From assembly GCA_963281155.1 (NCBI GenBank), contig CAUJLY010000006.1:1-64000 (forward strand): a stretch of 64,000 nucleotides of DNA, read 5' to 3'. The translations under genes and the position numbers were made by a program. The stretch comes from Rhabditophanes sp. KR3021. Its lineage: Eukaryota; Nematoda; Chromadorea; Rhabditida; Alloionematidae. Of the stretch, positions 1 to 10,695 are shown piece after piece (positions within the stretch are counted from its first letter, which is position 1; each line of letters opens with the position of its first letter). The notes under the pieces are model-generated. The model was not told where the DNA came from. It saw only the letters and a program-made list of their open reading frames with translations, and made no database searches.

Positions 1-355
1 TCCCATTCTTCACTATTATTTACTTTCGATCTCCCAGTCAGGCACTTGTTTCAAACAGTCGAAGTACCTGTAACATGGTCTACCTTCTCGGCCTCGTCTT
101 AGTGGGAGTCCAGTTCAGCAATCATTTTCAGAGGTCTATCATCTGGCTGCCGCATCTACTGACCAATGAGTTTGAGTTTTTGAGCAGTTACAAAATCCAG
201 AATATCCTCGCATTTTCACCAGTTTCCTTTGAGTTGTCATTGCTTAAGTATTTATCCTTCGCTTTGTCATAGATTTGGGTCCCATGTTTGATCAAGATCA
301 TTCTCCAAACTTTCCCTTTCCGCTCTTAACATTCTCAACTTGTTTAATTTAAAAG
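1..355 (-). mobile_element. RTE-type LINE, decayed 3' end of the reverse transcriptase ORF
   Basis: Read on the minus strand, this GC-richer stretch encodes broken pieces of the C-terminal tail of an RTE-like non-LTR retrotransposon polyprotein: a segment like LRMLRAERESLE, then IKHGTQIYDKAKDKYLSND, then ILDFVTAQKLKLIGQ with MRQPDD after a stop. The same pieces in the same order occur at 44455-44818, so the two are copies of one family. Frameshifts and stops interrupt every frame, so it is a dead fragment. The window edge cuts it on the left. Assignment to RTE rests on the tail pattern (dki-N-e-i, DIvefI, K-l-fiGq, W-iP); the RT core itself is not visible. Confidence 0.6.
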
Positions 356-1389
356 TCTCAGAAGAGCTTAATTAATTAAACCACCTTTCGATGTTGTACC
401 AAAATCGTTTTCTTTTTCATACTAAAGATATAACTAAAATATAATTAAATTAAATTAAATAAAATGAGGCTAATAATTTATTAAAACATAAATAAAAATA
501 TTGAAACATAATAAAAAGATTTTTGCAAAAATGAATATAAAATTGATAATTTTGTTTGGCAGACATATAAATTAATTATATAAATTGTTGAATATTGTAT
601 AAACATTTGATTTGCCATTTTTGATATTAAAATTACAATCTTGTAGGTGTAATATAATTTAATAGAAACATTATATTTTTTTAAATAAGCGGGATAAAAT
701 AACCATTTGGGTTAAATATAATTTTTTGATTGGAAATATACATAAAGTTTAACTATTGAGTTAAATACTAAGCCAAAATAGGTTTAATTTAAGGAATTTA
801 AGAATTATATAGCAGCATATTTTATTTATATCAAAATTAAATTGAGCAAGGTAAAAACATACTCTTATGTTCAATGCTGTTTGATTACTATTCGCTTCAG
901 GAATCTTGCATGGTGACTTTATGTAGGTAAACATATTTATTGGAATGAATTAATGTAATTTAATTGAAGCTTTTATTTTAATGAACAAATTAAATAATTA
1001 CAATTTAAGAAAGCAACAACATTTTATTTAAACAAATATAAATTGAGACACATTATGCAAATTAAAAAACTGCTCATTACAATTGAGCTGTCTGTCTCGA
1101 AGTCTAAATGGGCTTAAATAGAAATTGCTGAACACAGAAGCTTTAGAATAGAAGAAAACAGATGATTCTCCATCAGCGTTCTGTTCCATAACAATTTTAG
1201 CAGAATCCTTTTGACATAACTTATACATTTTATACCTAAAACGAAAATATAGATTATGGTGAAACACAAAATGATACTCAATATATATTAATTAAGTAAT
1301 GTACTTGCTCAATTTTAGCAGTCATAATTCCAAACAGTCGTGCCAAACTTTTGCATGTAACAGTTCTTTTTTGAAACATATGATAGAAA
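356..1389. other. AT-rich intergenic sequence
   Basis: Mostly A/T runs with no coding-like frame, no family I recognise and no clear repeat. A 79-codon minus-strand frame at 1028-1267 has low-complexity composition and no neighbouring splice signals, so I do not call it. Confidence 0.5.
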
Positions 1390-1890
1390 TACACCTTTTC
1401 GAGACTTCTTTTTTTATCATTGTCTTGCAGGCGGCCTATCACTAATCAAATAAGATTTTAACTTTCTACATAAGAGCGTTGATTAATGTAAACCTATTTT
1501 GACACTTATAAGCATATTACAAAAAAATATTTCTTTTACCACTTTTGGTCTACCCTTATTAGTCATCCTAGCGAGCGAACCCCTTAAGCCCTTGATTTCA
1601 TAAATATGCCACTAGCTCAGTTTTTTTATAATATCAGTTTAAGACTTATTCCCGAAGCAAGTCTGAGAAAAGTTAAAGTTTTTCACCATTTATCCTATGC
1701 CGCCGGAGCAATATATATTTTGTAAAAATTCTGTTGCAGCAGTTTAAAAAGCCACTGTATTTTTATACCTCAATCATCGAACAGATCTTCAATATCTCTT
1801 TTCTGCTGGGGAGACATTTAAATATTTCACGAAAAAAATATTGCGGACTAAGATACTAATTTACGGAATTTGTGTTTTAATTATAAGGAA
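1390..1890 (+). repeat. Dispersed ~500-base repeat, copy A (near full length)
   Basis: Full-length reference copy of a family found seven times in the window. In this orientation it runs from ACACCTTTTCGAGACTTC through CTTGCAGGCGGCCTATC, a GC-richer core with the reverse complement of GGGGTTCGCTCGCTAGGATG, AAGCAAGTCTGA, AGCAATATATATTTTGTAA and CTCTTTTCTGCTGGG, and ends in TTATAAGGAA. Its first ~110 bases keep a signal-peptide-like frame (FFIIVLQAAY). Copy B at 9222-9744 matches it end to end in opposite orientation. I see no transposase in it, and the terminal bases are not yet fixed. Confidence 0.85.
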
Positions 1891-2075
1891 ATAGAACACT
1901 GATTTGATGTGTACTTTTATTCAAACTATTTTTTGTTTAAACATACTTTTTTTATTACTTTATAATATTGGAAATAAATATTTTATATTAAATACATTTT
2001 TTGATTCACGCGAACTTTATTATTAGATTATTAAATGATTATTATATTCATGGTGAATCATCAATAGTTATTGAA

Positions 2076-2457
2076 TTATTTACAGATTCGACATGTTTTT
2101 TTGCAAATGTTTGAAAGTATGGTTTCATAGACTGCATTTGTGCAATATTTGACAAGTTGATCACAATTCTTTCCGTTATTTTTGCAATCACCTGATGGAG
2201 TTGTTGAAGCTGGAACTGGAGTAGATGAGGTTGAATCTCCACACAAACCACAAGTTATTTTGCATTTTTGAGCCATTCCCTCTTCGTATTTTTCAATTGT
2301 ACATACAAGCTGGTTTAAGATCAGGACAATTTTCACATTTTTTATCAGCATTGCATTCAAATCCTGCAAAGCATTTGTCATCAACACAATCCAAAACTAA
2401 TTTCTCAGATAAAGCAGTTGCCAAAATAGCAAAACAGAAGAGGACAGTAAATTGCAT
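2076..2457 (-). pseudogene. Secreted protein with two ShKT-type cysteine domains, frameshifted
   Basis: The minus-strand ATG at 2457 opens a classic signal peptide (MQFTVLFCFAILATALS) followed by a cysteine-rich stretch that reaches KCENCPDLKPAC and then a TGA at 2295-2293. One frame over, the sequence continues as EEGMAQKCKITCGLCG, a Ser/Thr/Pro linker, and a second complete module from DCKNNGKNCDQLVKYC to CKKTCRICK, stopping at 2076. The spacing C..C.D....C....M...C..TCG.C is the ShKT (SXC) pattern common in nematode secreted proteins. The first module is therefore cut by a one-base indel near 2285-2305, next to an A-run. This may be a true lesion or a base-calling error. A TATA box lies about 40 bases upstream. 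Confidence 0.75.
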
Positions 2458-2492
2458 TTCAATTAAAAGATATCAAATAACCATCAACTCAT

Positions 2493-2502
2493 CCTTTATA
2501 TA
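2493..2502 (-). promoter_or_regulatory. TATA box of the ShKT gene
   Basis: TATATAAAGG on the minus strand, 36-45 bases upstream of the ATG at 2457. The same kind of box at a similar distance precedes the other small secreted-protein genes here (11927, 15335, 27803, 39248). Confidence 0.6.
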
Positions 2503-2529
2503 TCCAAACCAAAAGCCACATTAATCTCA

Positions 2530-3973
2530 AAAACTCCATTTATTTATTCAAATAATCCTTTCACTTGGCCATTTGTTATCTAAAACAATTTAATCCTCTC
2601 GCAAATTATTTTTATCAAAATAACAAAAATAATAATTTATCAAAATTGGCTTCATTAATATTTGTGTTAAATTATTTATTTTAAAAACGTTGTTTATTGT
2701 AATAAATACGAAAGTAATTTAACGTATTAGTTAGATTTATTAATTGTTTATTTTAAAAGAACAGGTTTAGTAAATAAAAGTTTGTGAATTTTGATTTTAC
2801 TAAGTATAACATCTAAAATAGGTATTGTTTAAAGATTTTTCATTAAACCAATCTTGATGTGTAACAGAAATAAGTTAAGTTTTGTCTTGATTTAAAAATA
2901 AGTTTAAAATCATGGTTGTTTATATGCCAGGGATCATTGTTTTTTTATGATGCATTAATTTGAAAATGTTTAAATTTAATATTACATACAATTAATAACG
3001 TCTACCTTTTAAAAGAGTTATTACATAAACTTTATTATAATAGTTTTAAAACATAAATTGTTATGTATTTCTTTTTTCATTTATTGGTTTCATATACAAT
3101 TTTTATTTATTCTCAATTAAGCCTAGATACAAAGATTTTTTAGTTAAGTACGTAAATAATATTTTATGATTCAGTGTTTACAGAATAAAATAGATAATTA
3201 AAGGTGCAACTTTTAATTGATAAAGATTATCAAATCATTAGTGTCGTGTAAAAGTTTAAATGGCTTCAAAAATAAAAATTACACAAATAAATAGCTGTAC
3301 GCTTGTCATTAATAACGAATGAAACACATTCAGCTTTGCTTGTCTTCATTAATTCTTACAATAATTTTTTAGATTGGCTTTATAAATTGTACTTTAAGAC
3401 ATACTATTTTATTATCAGAATAATTGTTTCCCAAAATAATATGATTCTTATCATTTTAGTTGAAAGATACTATCAACGCATTTAAGTGTTTTAGGAAATA
3501 TATTTGTGAATAAAAGTAGTATAAATGCATCATTTGTAATATGAAATATTATTTAGAAATTAGAGTTTCTTAAACGTAGATGTAAATTTCGTTCTACTGT
3601 CAAAAACCAGTTATTATCATTGGTAGTGTTTGAATGGTACATTTTTTATTTATTTGCTCTACACAAATTCTAATAATGTGTTTCATTATGATTGACACTA
3701 AAAATTTATCTTTTTAAAAGTTCTTTACACGTTTTATAGGTTCTAGACTTTTAAAAATTTAACTTCAGAAATATAATCCTTAATAAGCAATAAATAAATT
3801 TATTTTGTTACTTTTATAGATGTTAACAGTTTTATTATGCTCACATTTCCCCTTGACGAAGCATCTTATATTTTCTTAAGCGAATAATCATAAAACACTC
3901 CGTTCCCACTAGTGTCGATTATAATTAACTAATGATAGTTGTTTAAATTTAAAGGATACATTACTTATTTAAT
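2530..3973. other. AT-rich intergenic sequence
   Basis: Long A/T-rich stretch without a convincing frame on either strand. The 60-codon plus-strand frame at 3303-3485 has low-complexity hydrophobic composition and no supporting signals. Confidence 0.5.
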
Positions 3974-4684
3974 ATGATGACAAACCAAATAGATGACAAC
4001 ACTATTGTTTGGATATCTTCCCGTGGAATATTACCAACCGGTGGAGCTTCATACGATGTGTCTAGTCTTTGTGATAAATTTGAATCAATCGAAATAACTG
4101 GATTGTCTGGAGGTGGTAGGAGACCAGCTGGAGAAGCATCACCCAATTATTCACCCACACTGACAAACATTTATCCGTAATAAACGAGACAAATTAGAAA
4201 AAGGAAAACAATTCGATGAAGAACTAAAAAAATGGTTGGACTCTGATCTTGCGGATAATGATAAAAAAAAGAAAACATATACTTTTGCTATTTATTATTG
4301 GATCCTAATTATTTACATAAACCCTTGTGTTTTACAAATTTTGTAAAGAGTATATTCTATGTAGGTAAGGGGGGTAAGAAAGTGGACAGACCTTTGGACC
4401 ATCTCAAAGAAACGAAGTTGAAGATGAAGAAAGACGAAGCTCATTCTGACAAAACACAGAAGATTAAATATTTGTGGGAGGAAGGTTTAGGAGTAGTTTT
4501 ATTGCCATTTGATTTGAACGTCAAAGAAGCAGAAGCATTATCTCGTGAATCTACAATTATCAACGCTATAACTTTACCAAACCTAACAAACAAAAGGAAC
4601 GAAAAGTTTTATGAAAACCATCGTGTTTGGACTTCTGATGATAAAAGAATTACTTGGGTGTCATTGCTTAGAAAATGCCTTTAA
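3974..4684 (+). pseudogene. LEM-3/ANKLE1-like GIY-YIG endonuclease, broken fragment
   Basis: The downstream frame (4265-4684) reads YFCYLLLDP, then FTNFVKSIFYVGKG, RPLDHLKE, a Lys/Glu-rich stretch, KIKYLWEEGLGVV, EAEALSRESTIINAI and LTN. This is the order of the eukaryotic GIY-YIG nuclease domain at the C-terminus of LEM-3 (nematode) and ANKLE1 (vertebrate), enzymes that cut branched DNA and act on chromatin bridges late in cell division. Upstream, another frame gives FIRNKRDKLEKGKQFDEELKKWL, which continues toward the nuclease but is out of frame with it (stop at 4262-4264), and a third frame at 3974-4180 may be earlier sequence. At least two frame changes and the absence of ankyrin and LEM domains indicate a pseudogene fragment. 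The GIY-YIG identification is firm; the upstream part is uncertain. Confidence 0.75.
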
Positions 4685-5009
4685 AACGTTGAAAGGTAAA
4701 AAAATAGTTCCAATACGTCTTGAGGACTTAGATAAAAAATAATTAACTATAAATTACAATATATGCTTTTGTATTAAAATTTCTTCTTTATTTTATTATT
4801 ATTGCATTAAAACAAACACTTTTCACCTTAACACATTACATCTTCTTATACACAAAATGCCAAAGCTTATTTACAATTATTTTAACGTCATTTTTTTAAA
4901 TTACTAACATAATAAACATTCACATCATCATCACCAATTAAATGATTTTGAGATTAGAAACAGTTGGTTGAAATGTGTGTGAATGTTAGCTTTTTAATAT
5001 TTAAGCTTA

Positions 5010-5560
5010 CTAGCTGAATACATGGCTTCACCGGGTTTATTACAGTTTTTAATGCTCTTTATAATGGGTATAGCTTTGAGCATATCAACTCTTTGACTTC
5101 CCTTCATTTTTCGAAATGTTTGAATGGTAATCTATCTTATTTTTATCCTCTTTCGAATGACTACCATACCGTCGTCATGCGAAGATTTTAAAATTTTTGA
5201 CCTTTAATTTGACCCTACCCGTAGACATTGAAAAAATGGCTCAATAAAAAAAATGTGGGTTTTTTAGCACCATAACACCTTTTCAAAACGACTTCAGATC
5301 CGATTTATATGCATTCCTGGCAAAAATCACTATTTTACGCTTATTTCCTTTTATAATGCTGTAAAAAATCATTACTTTAGCAGGCACATTATATCCATTC
5401 TTCCCCATTCGGTACACCCTTGTAATTTTGAAAAAATCAAAAACAAAAAAAGGGGTCTTTCTAAACTGTTTTCTCTTTCGAATGCGTTTAAAAAAAATTG
5501 TTTGATGGGACTATAAAAAAGTTAACATTTATGCTTAGATTTATTTATAATAGATAATCT
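5010..5560 (-). mobile_element. Non-autonomous Helitron, reverse orientation
   Basis: The left edge reads ACTAGCTGAATACATGGCTT, the reverse complement of the terminus TATTCGGCTAGT seen at 16894-16904. On the minus strand the element thus ends in CTAG at 5010, followed by T, as Helitrons do. The 3' hairpin is degraded (GGCTTCACC). Just inside, the reverse complement contains AGCATTAAAAACTGTAAT, matching AACATTAAAAACTGTAAT at 16674-16691. The body to about 5560 is GC-richer than its surroundings and has no ORF. The right (5') end is a guess. Confidence 0.6.
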
Positions 5561-5616
5561 CAATGCTATATTTAAATATCTTTCAAAGGATAACTCATAA
5601 TTAGATGATTTCACAG

Positions 5617-5835
5617 ATGGTAAACATCATTGAAGGTGTTCCCCTAACAACTGATCCAGCCTTTCATGAATTTCTAATTCATTTCAATGACAATGAATTA
5701 ATTCTTGACAGTAAATTTATTATTCAAAGATTAGATAAAAAGCATTTGTTTATAGATGGAGCTATGAACAGAGAACTTCCTAAACAATTTAAAACTTTGA
5801 TGGAAAAGAATTCATCCAACCAATATTTAAAGTAA
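5617..5835 (+). CDS. gtf-2H5: TFIIH subunit 5 (TTDA / TFB5)
   Basis: A 72-residue protein beginning MVNIIEGVPL, followed by DPAFHEFL, KFIIQRLDKKHLF and a C-terminal helix ending LMEKNSSNQ. Length and motif order match GTF2H5/TTDA/Tfb5 (about 71 residues in animals), the smallest core subunit of TFIIH. It stabilises the complex and stimulates XPB during nucleotide excision repair, in the nucleus. I chose the second ATG of the open frame (5617) because it follows TTTCACAG directly, a near-perfect spliced-leader or 3' splice acceptor, and because family members start MVN. The gene is intronless and intact, with an A-rich 3' flank (AATAAA near 5876). It sits between a Helitron and a broken RRM gene, so whether it is the main genomic copy needs a genome-wide look. 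Confidence 0.85.
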   Translation: MVNIIEGVPLTTDPAFHEFLIHFNDNELILDSKFIIQRLDKKHLFIDGAMNRELPKQFKTLMEKNSSNQYLK

Positions 5836-5914
5836 TTTTGTGTATTGATTTTTATTAACTTTTTCTTATGCTGGAATAAATAGTATTAAAGTATAATTTG
5901 TGTATTAAATTTGT

Positions 5915-6790
5915 TTGATTAATTTGCAATTCAAACTATCTTATTTTTTGAATATTAGCTCATGTAAGTATCTTCGAAACAAACAACTAATGTTTAATGG
6001 AAAAATGTTAGATTATATATTTGCTTTGAATTTTGCTTCTGGAAAGGTTCAAATTGCTATGAAGAAGAAAGATTTTGAGGAGTGGAAGAGAGTTGTTTTG
6101 TAACTTTATACGGATGATAAGTGGACTAGTTTGATGGATTATAGCTATTGCTCAATGAAGTTGATCCTGAAGCAGTAAGTTTTGCTACATAAAAATTGTG
6201 CTAATTAATATGTTTTAATTTGTCAAATTATAATGCTTTTTTGGCAAAATTATTATTTTTTAATTTTAGTACTCAGTATGGAAGTTTACGTAGATAATAT
6301 AGCGATAAATGTTGATATGACCATATTAAGGTATCTATTTGATGCGGTTGGAAGAATAAAATTAATTGACTATGTTGATGGAAAAAAAAGCATATATTCA
6401 GTATGATACCGAAGAAACAGCAATGGAAGCAGTTACTCGTCATCACCAACGTTTGTTTCATGGAAATCGGTTACATCTAAACCTTTGCATTGAACTTATT
6501 AAGGTCACAATAAACACTCTAATGAGGAAGCCGCAATGAATAGTTTGTTAACTCGTATGTATCAAGTCAATGTTATCCAAGGCATTGTTTGGCCATCTAT
6601 AAATGTTCATGATTATACACAAAGCTCAGTAGTAATTTTTGTTAAAATTGACCATAGACACATATCTGTGGATCAATTGCGCCAAATTATCATTATCAAT
6701 TGGATATATGACAATAAAACCAACTCATTTGATAAACAATATCTAAATTTTATGTTCACCTTCTTGTTTGATGATAAATTTACATACTAA
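5915..6790 (+). pseudogene. RRM-type RNA-binding protein, broken gene
   Basis: From an ATG at 6278, behind an ATTTTAG acceptor, the frame reads MEVYVDNIAINVDMTILRYL then FDAVGRI and IDYVDGKK, an RRM beta1-alpha1-beta2. After a run of eight A at 6382-6389 it continues only in the next frame as AYIQYDTEETAMEAV, then HHQRLFHGNRLHL, completing the RRM (RNP1-like beta3, alpha2, beta4). A further frame from about 6505 gives NEEAAMNSLLTRMYQ and GIVWPSINVHDYTQSSVVI to the stop at 6790. Upstream, an exon-like frame (5915-6103 and on to a GTAAGT at 6175) could be the preceding exon. An extra base in the A-run, or a sequencing slip there, explains the first break; the second is separate. I do not recognise which RRM protein it is. 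Confidence 0.6.
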
Positions 6791-7078
6791 GTTTTGATCA
6801 TAGTTGAGCAATTGAATCATTTTACATTTATGTTCACTGATGAACGGTTGCCACCTTTTAGAGACCACGTCATCATACCATTATTTATTTCCCCATTATA
6901 TCCGACTAACCCCTTACTTTAACCGCTTTATTCTTTATAGATAAAGTGGAGCTTTATTAAGAGATTCATAATCTCGTCCCATATTGCTTCTAAACAAGTT
7001 TGGTATCTAATCCTCGCGTTCTTTTATTTTATTGGGTATACACCAGTACATATATATTTTTATTAATATGTAAAATTA

Positions 7079-7830
7079 TTGTTAAAGAAGGTAATGGTAG
7101 AAGAGAAGAAAGATTGTGAAAGAGCGGTTCAGGAGTACTTAACGTATTTTCATGATACGCCGAACAAATATGGAAAATCGCCAGCTGAAAAAATGATTGG
7201 TCCAAGACTCAGAACTACTATTCTGAAGGATCGGAAAAGTGAAAATGAAGATAGTAATTTGTTCCAAGGAATTAAGAATGTCTTTTGGTTTGATCCTGTT
7301 ATCAAATTATGGAAGGTGGCTCAAATCACGAAATTACTCGGAACGGTTGGGGCCAGAATTAAGATAAATGGTCAGAACAAGTCGAAAGATATCCACATAT
7401 CTCAAAAAAGTATTTAAAAGATCCAAAGGAAAATACAACATCTTTGAAGCTAAATACGGATCATTCTGAATGCGAGTTTGTTGGAGAAGATGAAAACTTA
7501 AAGAAGGTAGAACAATTTGTTGACAAAAACTCATTATTCATTCAAATTAATGTAAAAGAAGAATTTGGAACTCCAATTAGAAGTGTCGAGTGAAATAGAA
7601 AGTAATGTTTCGTATTTAGAAGAAAAAACACAAAGTTTAAGTCAAGTCTTTACAGTACAAATGCCTGAAAATATGACAAAGAATGAGTTGGATTACAATG
7701 ATGAAGAGGAAACCATGATTGAAAACTTTAGTCGAGGTTTGGACTAACTGCTGATCAAGCAATGCCTTTATTGGATATCTCTACTGACAAATCAAATACT
7801 GAGGACATCACCGATACTTATCCATTTTAA
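7079..7830 (+). mobile_element. LTR-retrotransposon integrase C-terminal region, decayed
   Basis: The frame at 7079-7417 contains CERAVQEYLTYFHDTPNKYG, KSPAEKMIGPRLRT and then VFWFDPVIKLWKVAQITKLL. This is the usual end of a Ty3/gypsy-type integrase (post-catalytic helix 'tpn..GkSPAElm.gR.lRT', followed by the GPF/GPY-like beta-barrel). Acidic, coiled sequence continues out of frame at 7418-7830 and has the composition of a polyprotein tail. The catalytic DDE core, RT, protease and LTRs are absent here, so it is a fragment. I cannot link it to the solo LTRs at 14773 and 20920. Confidence 0.65.
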
Positions 7831-8354
7831 CCTTAAAAATAGAATAAATATTATTAATAATAAGCGGCAAAACAAATAAATTAAATAAAACTACTATATT
7901 AGCACATAAAAAATATTAAATGATCTAACAGAAAGTATAAACTCATCATTTAAATATGGTTCAAGTTCAGTTGCCACCGATAGAAAAATAAAATCGTTCA
8001 AGATTTATTAGTTACCTTTATTTTGCGCGAAGATAACAATTACACCATTCTTTTTAATTAAGACTTCATTCCATAAAATAGTAACCAAATTTAATTAACC
8101 AAACATTTCACATGTAAAAACAATGGTAAACAAATAAAACATGGAATAATTAGGAATTTACATTTTAAACGTTTCATAATTTAATTGTTTCAGGCACCGT
8201 GGAAAACATTTGAATTGCATGATGGAATTATATCGAATATCATTTGGCCGAACTCCCAGTCTAGATATTTTTTTACTCTGGGAAGGATGGTTTTGTAAAA
8301 AGGAACTTAGTCTGTGATGGACAGAATCCTTCGTTCTATGCGAATAAAACAGAA
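7831..8354. other. Intergenic, no gene recognised
   Basis: AT-rich sequence. A frame around 8202-8300 (PWKTFELHDGIISNII) looks protein-like but is stopped after about 30 codons and may belong to the element remnant that follows. Confidence 0.35.
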
Positions 8355-8690
8355 ATGTGTCACACAGTTAACGAAGTTGTTGGTGTCGTTTCAAAGGAAA
8401 TTGAATCTTTAGCTGAGGATTTCAAAAGGGATTTGTTTATTGAATTGAGTCATGGAGACAGCAATAAAATGGCTCCAAAAGCTGAGGAAAAGCATTCGAC
8501 TCTTTTTTTGATGAAGCAACTAGAAGAATCGGAACAACCGGGGTTTTCAAGTAAAAGATTTGAATGTTACAAATCTAGCAAATGAATTAAAAATTAAAGA
8601 TTTTAGAGGGGTATTTATGAGGGATACAATACCAAGTAAAATTAATGATATAGAATGTGGAGTTGTAAATTTGGATGGTCGACACTCATT
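8355..8690 (+). pseudogene. Possible Maverick/Polinton-type protease, N-terminal scrap
   Basis: A plus-strand frame in 8524-8709 contains ELKIKDFRGVFMRD, then an acidic-Cys-Gly-Val-Val-Asn-Leu-Asp stretch. From family knowledge, a GVFMRD motif followed by ECGIVNLD-like residues is typical of the adenain-like cysteine proteases carried by Maverick/Polinton-type and related large DNA elements in invertebrates. The preceding frame (8355-8585: KEIESLAEDFKRD, KHSTLFLMKQLEE) seems to be upstream sequence joined by a frameshift near 8543. The catalytic part is missing: the coding signal switches strand at about 8680. No capsid, polymerase B or terminal repeat is visible. The family call is tentative. 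Confidence 0.35.
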
Positions 8691-9130
8691 CTCGACGATC
8701 GATAGCTAAGTTATCAAGTCCCACGATGACACTATCTTCATTCGATGATTCGGGAACCGACTTCCTAAAAGCAGACCATTGTTTTAGCATTTCAACAGCA
8801 AAATCATCTCGGCTCAATGGACAACCTCTACGTCCTTCCGACGGCACATTATCCCATGTTACGTCAAGTAATGGAAAATCCTTAAGCACAACAAAACTGA
8901 TGAATTTTGCTGGTTTGGCAACTGTGTGGTTAGTTGAATACCATTGACCTTCTAAATGACAAAGGTACTCATTGTCGTTTTTGTCAATTTTTCGATGTTA
9001 GGAACATTTTCAAAGTACCTTCCTTCATCACCCTTTGTTAACACCAATCTTACTTGGTGGGGTTCGATATTGTTACAGAGCCACATGTCATAATCTTCGA
9101 ATTGTCTCAGAGGTATTCTTACACGCTACC
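8686..9130 (-). pseudogene. Unidentified coding relic, minus strand
   Basis: On the minus strand a protein-like frame runs from about 9130 (RIPLRQFEDYDMWLCNNIEP, HQVRLVLTKGDEGRYFENVP), shifts frame near 8985, and continues as FVVLKDFPLLDVTWDNVPSE, CPLSRDDFAVEMLKQWSAF and VIVGLDNLAID to a stop at 8686. Codon composition and charge pattern look like real protein, and GC is higher than in the flanks. The frameshift marks it as broken. I do not recognise the family; it abuts the Maverick-like scrap and could come from the same element, inverted. Confidence 0.45.
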
Positions 9131-9221
9131 ACCGTGAACTTTTAATAAATTTATAATTACAAACATTTATTATGTAAAATAAATTATACATATTATATTC
9201 TCTTTTTGTCACGTTTCTTTA

Positions 9222-9744
9222 TTTCCTTATAGTTAAACCTGAAATTCTGTAAATTAGTAAATTAGTATCTTAGTCTGAAAGTTTTTTTTCGTAAAAAATT
9301 TAAATGCCTCCTCTGTCCAGCAGAAAAGAGATGTTGAAAATATTTTTTATGATTTAGGTATAAAAAAACCGTGGCTTTCAAGCTGCATTAACCAAATTTT
9401 CATAAAATTTATATTGCTCCGGGGGATAGGGCTAAAGGGTTGAAGACCTTGACTTTTCCTAGACTTGCTCCAGGAATGAGTCTTAAACTGAATCTAGTGC
9501 CATATTTATAAAATTAAGAGCTCAAGGGGTTCGCTCGGTAGGACAACTAATAAGGGAAGACCACAAATGGTAAAAAAAATATTTTTTTTAAAAGTGTTTA
9601 GAATGTGCAAATGATTAGTTTAAAAAAGTCAAAAAAGTCTTGCATTCATCAAAACTTTTATGTAGAAAGAGAAAGGCTTATTTGAGTAGAATAGACCGTC
9701 TGCGAGGCAATGATAAAAAAAGTAGTTTCGAAAAATGCATTCCA
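9222..9744 (-). repeat. Dispersed ~500-base repeat, copy B (near full length, inverted)
   Basis: Starts TTTCCTTATAGTTAAACC on the plus strand, includes CAGCAGAAAAGAGATGTTG, TATTGCTCCGGGGGATAGGG, GGGGTTCGCTCGGTAGGAC and AATAAGGGAAGACCAC, and ends near TTTCGAAAAATGCATTC. It is copy A reversed. On the minus strand its outer end opens with ATG CAT TTT TCG AAA, the same Met-His-Phe start as the complete micro-ORF in copy F, but one base is missing in the following T-run. With A it brackets 7.3 kb. Confidence 0.85.
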
Positions 9745-10587
9745 TTTCTGGTTTAGTTAATTACTAAAAACAATTTTTCTATAATCAAAAACCTTAAAAG
9801 CATTTCCACCTCTCATAACTTGAAAATTTCCTCAATTTCATCATTTGTAGTCAAATTAAAATAAGTAGCTGAAACCTGAACAGCCAATTTATCAACTGGC
9901 AAAAATAATTATTTTAAATTATATTTATCTTCTTGACATTTAGGATTATAATTTAAAAAAGAAATAACAAAATAAGTTCCATCACTTTCCGTAGCTTTAA
10001 CAATAGATAAAAAAGTTACCAACACACATCATAGCCATGACCACAATAAATAAAATTATTCTGCACCAAATGTATTTTAGGTCACTTTTCATTTATGTTA
10101 ACAAAACAATTTATCACCTCAATTACTGAAACCAAATATACACAACAAATTATATCACTTAAGTTAAGATTAAGTTGCATGTTTGGACATAGATGATAAT
10201 AATAAAAATTAAATAAAATGATGCCAGTGTTCATGGTATTTTAGAACAAATACTTGAAAAAGAAGAAAAAAATAAAAAATGAGTTGATAGATAATTGATG
10301 GTGGTTGGGCTTGAAATTTTAGTTGTGATGAATCAGTTTTGGGGGAACAGATGATAAAGACGATTTAAAATTGGATGTTGATATGTCAAAATACTTATCA
10401 CAAATAAAAAAATGGAATGTTTACATTAGTTGCAACCAACAAAAATTGGAAATGTTAAAATACGAAATAATTATTAAACATAACAATAAACCAAAACAAA
10501 CCATGCAAAAGTAGATGCAAGAGTTGCATGACTACTTGATAATAATTAAAAGAGATATAAGTATTATTTATATGTATTACTAGAGCT
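9745..10587. other. Intergenic with a weak minus-strand coding relic
   Basis: AT-rich. On the minus strand between about 10090 and 9810 there are protein-like pieces (FLSIVKATESDGTYFVIS, LNYNPKCQEDKYN, VDKLAVQVSATYFNLTT) separated by stops. They may be the N-terminal part of the MULE transposase whose C-terminal end lies at 10825-11226, but I cannot join them. Confidence 0.3.
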
Positions 10588-10695
10588 AAAAATCCTTCGG
10601 TACCTAAGTGGGGGTCGTCCCTTGAGGCTTCGCCTCTGCGATCCTCCAATTTCTAATTTAGTCCTAACATATGACACTTCGTGTACTGAATATGA
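10588..10695 (+). repeat. GC-rich ~107-base repeat with hairpin, copy 1
   Basis: The block from CCTTCGGTACCTAAGTGGGG through GTCGTCCCTTGAGG to CACTTCGTGTACTG recurs at 46797-46903 in the same orientation with only a few differences. It contains the hairpin GAGGC-TTC-GCCTC at 10624-10636. Non-coding and much GC-richer than its flanks. Probably the end of a transposable element; the family is unknown. Confidence 0.75.

Noticed and set aside
1028..1267. 79-codon minus-strand frame
   Set aside because: Composition is driven by AT-rich sequence, no motif, no promoter or splice signals.
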